Positions 55,109 through 64,000 of a stretch of 64,000 nucleotides of DNA are shown piece by piece. Origin of the DNA: Anaeramoeba flamelloides (lineage: Eukaryota; Metamonada; Anaeramoebidae); assembly GCA_027625915.1 (NCBI GenBank), contig JANTQA010000021.1, positions 124,001 through 188,000 on the forward strand. The letters run 5' to 3'. Within the stretch, counting starts at the first letter, position 1. Each line of letters opens with the position of its first letter. The notes beneath the pieces are model-generated. The model had not been told where the DNA came from. It did not search any database and saw nothing but the letters and a program-made list of their open reading frames with translations. Made by a program: the position numbers and the translations under genes.

Positions 55109-58100
55109 TGCCATTAGTTTTTTTTTATTAATTTTTGAAATCAACAAAAAATGAAATTTTCTTTTAATTTTAATAAATGAAAAAAAAAGGTTAGGTCTTG
55201 TTGAATTTTATGTTTATTTGAAAAATAAATAAATTTTACAGATAAAATGGAAAACCTCGAGAAAACCAATAAATTCTGCGGTATGGCATTTGATGACGCT
55301 TCTCAAAACTATTTCACAATAATAAAATATCAAAAATATTTATTTAATCCCAACGATATTTAAGTGATCTCCCAAACTCATCAATCATAAAATTAGGGGC
55401 GTTAACTAATTTCTTAAATATCTACTACCATCAAAAAATAAAAATTCAAATAAATCTTAACTGATTGTTTCAAGTATGTTAAAGAAGGAAAATATAGATA
55501 ATATTGTACATTTTTAATTTGTATATGTAATCCCTATGAAAAAAAAATATAAATTAACTTTCCCATATTAATTAAAACAAATAAATTTTTAACAATTAAT
55601 TTTAAACCAAGATAAGTTTAAAATTATTTTCATTAATTAATAATCGTGGAATCTATGATTTTGTGATTAAATTTTTAAAACGTTATTTAAGTCCAAGGGT
55701 AATTAAAGAATAAAATTTATCCTTTTTCAATAATAAAAAACATTTGCTTCTTCATATTAGAAGTGAAATATGGATCATTTACACTTTTTTTAAGTAAAAT
55801 TCAGATTTCAAAACAACAATTAATTTTTTAAATTTTTCATATTTTTTTTTTCTTTAAAAAAACACTTGTATTGTACTAGAATATAATTCAGATTGTTACA
55901 AAAAGTATAAGAAGATTTACAATATAAAACTGACAAAGGGTTGCCAAAAGAGAAGAATCAAAAGTTTTTCATATGTATACAAGAAAACAAAAACTCAATC
56001 CACTCAAAAACATAAAAGAAAATATTAAAACGATAAATATCTATTTTTCATTTACTTTACCTTAAAAGACCGAAATTATCAAAACAATGAACAATTTTTC
56101 AATTTATTCGTCTTCAAAACACACAAAAAAAAAACAGATTTAAAGAATATAAAGAAATTTATATTATAAAAGTAAATGGGTGCAATGTGATATCCTTAAA
56201 ACACACATACATACTGTCAACCCCATTTTTAAGAAATAAATTGTTAGCATGGAATTTAAACTACATAAAATTTTTCAAATTAAGGCTCAAACTCCAGATT
56301 CTAGTAAAAAATTTATAAAAACATTTCAAAAAATTTGCCTTAATTTGAGTTTTTTGTTTCTGTGAATTTTGTTGAAAATTTGTGTCTCAAAGGTGTAACT
56401 GGTCTGTATAAATAAAAATAAAATAAGCCAATAAAAGTTAATTCGAATCCAAAACTTTAAAAAATAAATATAAATTGTAATAGAAACAGCAAATGTCAAC
56501 AATCTAAGGGTTTGAATTAACATTTGAAAATGGTACAGATATTCTACTAAAGAGAAATTTTTATTCAAAAGGGATTAATAAGTGCTTCAAAACTCGGTGC
56601 TCTATAATTATGAAGTTAAAATGTATTTTTAATGGTTTGTAACCATTTTTATATTTTTTTTTGAATTAAAGGAATATAAAAAAAAAATTTTGTTGATTTG
56701 TGAATTTTTTATTTTAATTTGTCTTTTTTATTTATTGATTACAAAAAAAGATTATTTTAGTAGCATTATATTTACTTATTTGAAATTTTATCAAAGATTC
56801 TCTGAAGTATGTTTTTTTATCGATAAAATGGTAAAGAAACGAAAAATACAAGTCTTTTTTAATTTAAAGAGACTTAAAAATAGAAAAAGATTCAAAATTT
56901 TTTTGATTATTTGTATTGAATATTTTCCATTTTATTTTTTAAAAAGATTTCTTTTAACTTTTGATAGAATCATGTTTTGGAATCTATTGGTAGATTGGTA
57001 ATTACAAGATATACAAATAATCTTTTTTGTTCTATTTCATGACTAATAAACCTAAGGGATTATATGTAATTTATCACTAGCGGTGATTACTTCCATACCT
57101 ACACTGTAGATCATTGGTTGAAAGAATTAAAAGTTAATAGATCTTGCTTAAATTTTTTGACTTTGACTTTTTTTTTTTTTTAGAAAATTTTTAATTTAGG
57201 CAAAACCCTTTTTTTTATAGTTAAATTAGAAATTTGACTTGAATAGGTTGATAATTGAAAAGTTCCTGCTTAACTATTCATCCACTTTATTTTCAGGTAT
57301 TATTTAGTTTAAGGTAAATTGATAAATACACTTACAGATCATCTCCTGGGAAAGTTCAAAAAGAGGGAAACAAAACCCATTTCAAATTTTACTTGTAATG
57401 TTCAAAATTTTTAGAATTTTTTTTGATCAATAAATAAACTAAATTTCATAATAAATGGCTCAATTTTTTTTTATTTTTTTTTATTTTATTTGTAGATGAA
57501 AAATAAAAATTTTAGTATATAGAACTGAATGTTAAAATAGAAATTTTTTTATTATAATCGATAACTTCAATTTATAAAAATATTTATTTTTAAAATTTGA
57601 TTTTTAATGGGTAAATTATTTTGATATGGAGTTTATATTTCAAAAATGTGACATCAATCAAAAATTGATATAATTTCGTTTTCTTCGGATAAAAAAACCA
57701 TAAAGGGAATAGTAATTTTTGAAAATAAAATTAAATCTTGTCAAGATCTTCAATTTTTTTTTTTTGTAATTTGTATTTCGACTGATGAAAAGGATGAGTT
57801 AACCACATTTAAACAATTTATTGATTTGAATCTCTTTTTTCAAATTAAAAATTTACATGTTATTAATATAAAACAAAAAAAAGTAACCATATTATTTTGT
57901 TAAAGAATTAAATTAATTTTTGAAAATGGAATTCATATTTTTCACTTTATGTTGGAAAGTATTGATTTCGAAAGCAAATTTTTTAATTTGGTGTTTCTTT
58001 TTCTTTGATTAATATTTCAATTCAAATCTTAGACAATAAATATAATTGTGGTATAGGTGATTTAATAAATGAATATTTGGACCAAGTCTAACGACAGTTT

Positions 58101-58834
58101 ATCAATTAAATTGAAATATATTATACAAAAAAATTTTTTTCTTTTTAAGGTTTGAAAAAAGTTATTTTCATGGTTTTCTGTAAATTAAAAAAAGTACAAA
58201 AAAAATTTCAATTTTGAAAAATTTATTTAACACATTGTTTGGTCTTTTTCAAAATAATCCTTATTACAATTTAAATCATTTTTGGTATAAAAAAATTGAT
58301 TTTGAATTTTGAGGATAAAATTAACTAATTCCAAATATCTTCAAGAAAATTTTATTTTGAAAAAAGTAAATTTCATCTTAAAACAAAAACAAAATTATGT
58401 AGTAAAATTTTTAACAAGTCTTTGTTGCCAGTAATATTAATATAAAGATTTTTTTCTTTTTTGAGAGAAAACTTATGTTTAACCAAAAAAATGATATATT
58501 CAATGGATTAAAAAATAATTGTATTTTTTTTTTAAGAATGATAGTTTCAATAATTAAAGTTTTAAAGTCATTTATAGTATAATAATGTTCAAAATGGCAA
58601 TAAAGGGGGTAAAAACTTGTTATAATGTGAGAAATAAAATGAATTTAATAGTTTTCTTTTCAGAGAAAATGGAAAAAAAAATTTGATCTCACTAAACTAA
58701 TTTTGTTTCATGGATTTCTTAGTCGATCAGAATTTTTTGACATTTGGCATATAGAAAATCTGTAAGTCGAGAATATAACCAATAACATAGTCTAAAATGT
58801 TTTCTTGATGCCCAAGAAGACTCATCTCTTAATT
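55109..58834. other. Gene-free stretch
   Basis: AT-rich, holding an F3 relic (56214-56406) and a 103-codon plus-strand frame at 56690-57001 that opens with TTG and has no recognisable content. Nothing else identified. Confidence 0.45.
56214..56406. mobile_element. Diverged Tc1/mariner-like mini-element (F3), 193 bp
   Basis: Left end CTGTCAACCCCATTTTTAAG and inverted right end CAGACCAGTTACACCTTTGA, with TA at 56212-56213 and 56407-56408. Length and arm layout match the two well-kept F3 copies but with many substitutions, so this is an old copy. Confidence 0.6.
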
Positions 58835-59329
58835 TGATATTTTGTTAACAAATTAATTCTGAAAATATTGAAATATGTTGAAATTCCAATTGGTTTCAGA
58901 AAAAGAAAAACAAAACCCATCCATTTTTTGGGTATTATACTGATGATTATTGAGTTAATCTTTGAAATTGAAAAATCTTCAAAAATAATTAATCTTGGAG
59001 GTTCTTAATAAGAATCATTAAATACTTGATTAAGATTATTTTGAGTTTCAATTTTTAGATTTGGAAAAGGAATTAATTGAAAATTTCCAAAATGGTTATT
59101 TGTAGCTGTTATTTTTGATCAAAAATTCAATTATTTATTGTAAAATAATATTTATAATAGATTTTGTAGTGTCATTTGACTCAAGTGTGCAATGATTATT
59201 TACTTTCTAATAGCAAGGTTTTTTGGTTATAGTAGAAATATTTTGACCTTAATCCCGAAAAGTGTGAAATATATGTGGAATTTTTTGGATCAGTCAGTAA
59301 TTTCTTTTTTTTTTTTTGCTATTACTTAA

Positions 59330-59415
59330 GGTTTACAATCCCTAGAATTTGAAAAAAAAGATAAAATTGTATTTGGTATTGTAAATTCTTATTTTGGTTC
59401 TCGGAATTATAAACC
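59330..59415. mobile_element. Minimal TTAA-flanked element (F5), 86 bp
   Basis: Ends GGTTTACAATCCCTAGAA and, inverted, GGTTTATAATTCC, with perfect TTAA on both sides (59326-59329 and 59416-59419). The same site in copy A holds the 512-bp form, so this is an internal deletion of that insertion. Confidence 0.8.
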
Positions 59416-59583
59416 TTAAGGAAGTAAAAACGATAAAGTAAAATTATTCACTTTTTTGCAATTTTGAAGAGGATCCGAAAATAACATTTTTTATTTTGGT
59501 TGTAAGTTATTGATTTTTATTCTTTAAAGTACTTGATTCATTAGATTATTTAATTTTTTTTTTTCAAAGTCTCAAAGAAATTA

Positions 59584-59674
59584 CCACAATAGAATGTTGG
59601 GTTGAATTGCTTAAAATGGTGTTTCGAATGTTGAATAACTTATCTTTTGTTCATATCTCAACATTCTATTGTGG
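59584..59674. repeat. 16-bp inverted repeat around a 59-bp loop
   Basis: CCACAATAGAATGTTG at 59584-59599 and its exact complement at 59659-59674. It may be a small mobile hairpin. It lies in the part of copy B that copy A lacks. Confidence 0.7.
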
Positions 59675-60033
59675 CATTTAATTTTTTCATTTTTCATTTT
59701 TTCATCATTTTTGGATATTTTTAATCCTCAGAACAAAAACAATTAGAAATATTTTTTTATCAGTGACCTTTGGAGAAAAGGGATTTTTTTTAAAATGAAC
59801 AACATCATTACAATCGAGAGAACCACAAAAGAAAATTCAAATGGGCTTAAATAGCTATCGGATTACAAAAAAAAATGTTTATAACAAAACATTACTGATT
59901 AGGATTTCAAATAGTTGATTTTGTAGAATTAGAGATATGAATATTATTTTATTTTATCAAATTTTAAACTACAAAATAGTTATAAGTTTTATTCTAAGAT
60001 TCTAAAATTATTTTCCAAAAAAAAAAAACTATA

Positions 60034-60829
60034 CCCCATTCCAAAAATTTGGACACATCTAAATGCAAAAATAGGCAAAAAAAAAAAACTCAATTTATTA
60101 TATTTTTCCAAACTTAATATAAAACTACATTTAAGTTACATAGTATTAATGTTTTTATATGTAATCCTTTTCATCCAAATAAAAAAAAAACAATATAAAA
60201 CTCAAAAATCAAAACCAGTGTGTCCAAAATAATGAAACGAGCTGAACAAAAAAAGTATTGGTAAATTTGTTGAAATTTCACCAACAATTGTTGATCGATC
60301 AAATGATAAGATACAAGGGACCAAATATATATATGATTTTCCAATTTAACAAACTCAACACTAACATTCTATCAACCATCAAAAAAAAAAATTCCAGATC
60401 TAATGAAACAGATTTGGTAACTTGAAAAAAAAGAAATGAAAAAAAAACATAAAAGACAAAAAATGAAATAGTTTGTATCCTTAATAAAAAAAGGTTTTTA
60501 TAACTTGTTATAAACTTGTTGTAAAGGTGTTATAAACGTTTAAAATGTTATAAAATTTTATAATAAAAACTTTTAAAACATAAATTTTTGTTAAAAAATG
60601 TGTTATAAAATTTTTAAATTGTTAAAATCCTGTTACATTGATATTTTTTAAAAAAATATTAAAAAAATCATCATATTAAATAGGAAATTTTGTTCTAAAA
60701 ATGTTATATAGATGTTATAAATAATTTTTTTTTATTAGGGTAAAATCAAATAATTTCCAAATTGAATGTAAAGTATGATATCGCTATTCTTTCGGCTGTA
60801 TAAACTGTGCCCAAATTTTTTGAACTAAG
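60034..60829. mobile_element. Inverted-repeat element of Tc1 style, about 800 bp
   Basis: Left end CCCCATTCCAAAAATTTGGA next to TA (60032-60033) and inverted right end CTTAGTTCAAAAAATTTGGG, both then CACA. A further GTGTCCAAAATAATGAAACG lies inside at 60230. 'TTCCAAAA.TTTGG.CAC' ends are common among Tc1-like elements. No transposase frame. An F10 repeat sits inside. The right target site is not clear. Confidence 0.55.
60490..60725 (+). repeat. Dispersed repeat family F10 (GTTATAA-rich), copy 2
   Basis: Aligns with the reverse complement of 49370-49600. Carries many GTTATAA words. It lies inside the element at 60034-60829, so it may be part of that element's body. Confidence 0.55.
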
Positions 60830-61032
60830 TTTATCAAAATAAAAAAAAAAAATCAAAATTATTTTATCAATATATTTTCTTTTTTTTTATTGTTTATCAT
60901 TACTAAAAAAAAAATAAATAAATAATTTTTTAATAAAATATTTAGAGAATCTAAGATCACACGTCACTAAAATAAAATAGTCTTATCTCATCTCTCACAA
61001 TTTTTTAACATGCCTTATGGTGTAACTACTCC

Positions 61033-61515
61033 CTTAAAGGGTTTGAATAAGTATTAGAAGAAATTTCTTTTTTTGGTAATTTTGAAAATTGAAATTATTT
61101 TTTGCTTTTCGATTTTTTTTTCTGGTTTTATAATACATTTTCGATTTTTTTTTTAATTGTAAGATCTGTTTTTATTTTGGTAAAAACTTGTAATTCAAGG
61201 TTATTGAAACAGTATCAATGATTATAAAAAAAAAAAAATATTGATTTATATTGGAATTTTAATTGGTTCTTCAATCTAAGATAAATATCAATATTGTTGT
61301 TTTCAATGATACTATAAGATTTTTGAGTTTTTCAATTTTTATGAAAAATCATTGATTAATTATAATTATTTCACTTCATGCAAAATATCAACTATTCCCA
61401 ATTTAAATTATTCTACTTATTTTTTTGTTTGTTCTTCACGAGTAAATTATTTAAAAATACTTTTCATTGAATACAATTTTTTGAATCGTTTAACAGAAAT
61501 AAAGTTTAAGAGCTC
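61033..61515 (+). repeat. Dispersed ~500-bp repeat (F6), copy 5
   Basis: Starts TTAAAGGGTTTGAATAAG and is nearly identical to copy 3 over its length, as part of the segmental duplication. Confidence 0.7.
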
Positions 61516-63351
61516 TTAGTACATAAAAAATTTATTTTATAACTTTATTTTAAAAATACAAGAATCAAAAAAAAATATAAAAATTAAAAATAAAAATCAT
61601 CTAGTAATCTTACTAAGACTTTTGAACAAATAATTTTCGAATTAAAAATTTATTTGTTGAATTAAATTGTAAAATTTTATTATGAAAAAAATTTAATTTT
61701 ATATATCTTTTTTTTTTTTTTCAAAAAAAACAAATTTTTAATCAAATAATTAAATATTGATTTTGAAGTGTAATCAATCTCAAAAAGAATGTTTATTTTT
61801 TTTTATGTTGTATTAATTCATCTATTTTTATGAATAAATTGTTTATAAAAAAAAAAAAAAAAAAAAAAAAAAGTCAGTTGGGATTGCAATGAACCCCAGA
61901 AATCCTAGTAAAGATTGGTACATTAATTTTTAAATATCCAAAGTATCCAATATTGGTAACAAACTTTTCATAAACTAAAATTTTTCAAAAAAAAAAATTG
62001 TAAAAATATACCTGTGAAAAATTATTAAATCTAAAAAATATTTTTCAAATGTTTGAAAAGTTTTTTCCAAGCTATTTTATTTTTTCGATATATAATTACC
62101 ACTTTTCAAGTATAAAATCACTTTCAAAGATAATTTTGTAGAAACTTTGATTCTTTGAATCTTTTCTTATCAATTTTTAATATAAATTTTTATTTCAAAT
62201 ACAATTAAATGATTTATGTTTCTAAGACATGGATTGGTTTCCCTTTTAGAATAGGTTAATTTTTGCATTAATTAAACTCTGGATATTCTTTTCATAATGA
62301 AGGGAAATCGAAATTATTTTCATTATATTTTATTTTTTATTCCTGCTGTTTGTTAACTTTTTTCATCGTTTATTTCTTTATTTGGATAATTAAATTTAAA
62401 TAAACAGTTTGTACAAATTATCAGTAAAAAAATAGACCTTTCACAATTTACGGGTTGAGTAATTATGGTAAATAATATTTTACTTAAATGGATCAAAAAA
62501 ATTGTAATTTTTATTAGTACAAAATTCCAATCAAAAAAAACCAACCTGTGATATGTCTTATTGATCTTTAAAAATCAAAAAATAAAAACCAAGTCATTTT
62601 TAGAAAAAGTGCCAAATAGAGATACTCAATTTCCAATTTGAATTGTCTTGAATTATCAATATTAAAAATAACTCCGTTAGTTTTCAAGTTTCACACTTTG
62701 GCTCTTTTTGAGATGTTAAATATTTTATTTTTCATTGTTTTTGTTTGTTTCATGAGTTATTGTATACTCAAGAATATTATAAAATTATTACTCTGTCAAA
62801 TTTAGAGGGTTGCAAAATAGCAAGATTAGATTAAATCAAAGTAAATTGATTATGTACTTTTTGAAAACAATTATTTTTAAATTTAAGATTTTTAACACTT
62901 AGGAAATTTAAAAAAACCAAAAAAATATTTTTTACTTACTCTAATTTAGATTTTTTCGAATTGAGAACCCTGTTCAAACTGATTTTTTTGTTAATTGAAT
63001 TTTTTAGAAGATATACTCAGAATTTTTTTTTTTGTTATTTGAATTGTCTATTTCAAAATATGGGCAATTTTACATTGCCCTTTTTTGGTTTCTATACATA
63101 TCCTGGGTACCGGACTTATCCAAGGTAAATGACAAGACCCTTAAATTTATTTCTTTACACAACTCTTTGGAAATTTTTTTCAAATGAATTTTTAAATTAT
63201 AAATGGGAAAAAGTCTCACTCAATTTCAATTTTCTTTTTCAGATAAAGATTTCATAAATCACAACTCACTTCCTTGAGAGTTGTAACTATCAAAGAAAAA
63301 TCTGACAAAGGGGGTGAAAAGTATTATCAATTTATATTTCAAATATCAGTA

Positions 63352-63757
63352 CTGTTGTTAAAATAATTGTATATAAAAAAGATTAATTGGTGTTTCAAAA
63401 TAAAAAGTCTTTTTTTTTTGTTATAGTAAACCTATACATCAACCAATCAATGAAACCAACAATAAACCAACATTAAATGTGGGTGTTGATTTCATAAAGT
63501 TCTATTATTTAAAATAGAAATTCTAAAAATACAGGATCAAATAGGAAAATTTTTCGAAAAATAGTTCGAAAAATTTTAAAGAAAAAAATACAAAAAAATG
63601 AAAAAAACAAAAATATTTCAATAAATAGTACACCTAATTATAATTTTAACAGAAAATATCAAGGAGTTTACAATTAAAATTGATTTGGATTTTGGTATAC
63701 TGAATTGTAATGAATTGGGTGTTGCATTGGAACTAAAAGAAGAAAAAGCCTGGATTG
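63352..63757 (+). mobile_element. F1 element lacking its right end
   Basis: Starts CTGTTGTTAAAATAATTG after TA (63350-63351) and matches 42777-43180 closely. After GCCTGGATTGTAT the sequence switches to an F9 repeat, so the right inverted repeat is missing. Confidence 0.7.
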
Positions 63758-63769
63758 TATATTGTACAG

Positions 63770-63995
63770 CTGTTCCAACCCTACCGTAAAAAATTATAAG
63801 ATATACAGATCCTTTGTATATTATAAAATTTCCATTTATGAAATAGAAAATTCAATTTCTATCATATCATATGAGAAAATTTTTTTTTAATCTTAAAGAA
63901 AGAAAAAAATTGGAATTTCATAAGAAAAGAAATCACAGAAACATGAAAGTATTTTTCGATCCTTGCTTTTAAATTGTTTAAAACCGAAATACTCC
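63770..63995 (+). repeat. Dispersed repeat family F9, copy 2
   Basis: Aligns with 45990-46270. It runs to the end of the window and may continue past it. Confidence 0.55.
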
Positions 63996-64000
63996 CAATT

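Larger units (their letters stand above)
58835..63757 (+). repeat. Segmental duplication, copy B
   Basis: Block 1 (58835-59329) and block 2 (61030-63757) match copy A. Between them copy B has an 86-bp F5 element and about 1.6 kb absent from copy A. The right end breaks off inside an F1 element at 63757, where an F9 repeat begins. The two copies are in direct orientation about 19 kb apart. Confidence 0.85.

Noticed and set aside
56690-57001. 103-codon plus-strand frame rich in Phe, Ile and Lys
   Set aside because: It opens with TTG, has only composition-driven content and no neighbouring exon.

Overview
The window looks like nuclear DNA of a very AT-rich protist. Six protein genes can be supported in 64 kb. 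Their introns are GT-AG, with donors mostly GTAA and acceptors mostly WAG. TAA, TAG and TGA all act as stops. The proteins carry long Asn, Lys and Asp/Glu tracts. A cytosolic (eukaryotic) type PheRS beta chain, a RhoGAP and Lys-rich low-complexity tails would suit an anaerobic amoeba of the Anaeramoeba kind. Dictyostelid-like amoebae or anaerobic gut fungi cannot be excluded from sequence alone. No bacterial or organellar gene, rRNA, tRNA or CRISPR array was recognised.

Genes, left to right: (1) 5993-6850 (-), two exons, a small Lys-rich protein that resembles the Pol I subunit A34.5/PAF49. (2) 9623-15547 (-), one exon, 1974 aa, a protein that reads as a chain of PH-like beta-rich modules with a poly-Asn tract and a basic tail. 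(3) 18352-26188 (-), six exons, phenylalanyl-tRNA synthetase beta chain, 602 aa, with introns of 1974 and 3632 bp. (4) 30737-31843 (+), three exons, a bare RhoGAP domain of 189 aa. (5) 37706-38137 (-), a 143-aa protein made of four 33-residue charged repeats. (6) 44545-52334 (+), three exons, a Cys-rich two-span membrane protein split by a likely 6.5-kb intron. These genes show no functional linkage.

Everything else is repeat-rich non-coding DNA. I could sort it by eye into families: TA-flanked inverted-repeat elements of Tc1/mariner style (250-1465, 24.6, 33.7, 42.8, 43.3, 56.2, 60.0 kb); a TTAA-flanked family of piggyBac style (1-843, 16.3, 39.9, 59.3 kb); an 868-bp foldback element with TTA ends (27.5-28.4 kb); a ~500-bp family present five times in one orientation; a ~1-kb family at 28.6 and 47.5 kb; clusters of a ~75-bp palindromic unit (29.0, 47.9-48.5, 54.6-55.1 kb); and a 5-kb inverted repeat with ~1.1-kb arms (32.15-37.15 kb). 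A 3-4 kb segment at 39.4-43.2 kb is repeated in direct orientation at 58.8-63.8 kb, bracketing the membrane-protein gene.

The same families lie between genes and inside the giant introns, so transposon insertion is the simplest explanation for the intron lengths. The best candidates for something undescribed are the chain of PH-like modules, the clustered palindromic unit and the two-span Cys-rich membrane protein. No retrovirus-like, LTR or Polinton element was recognised.
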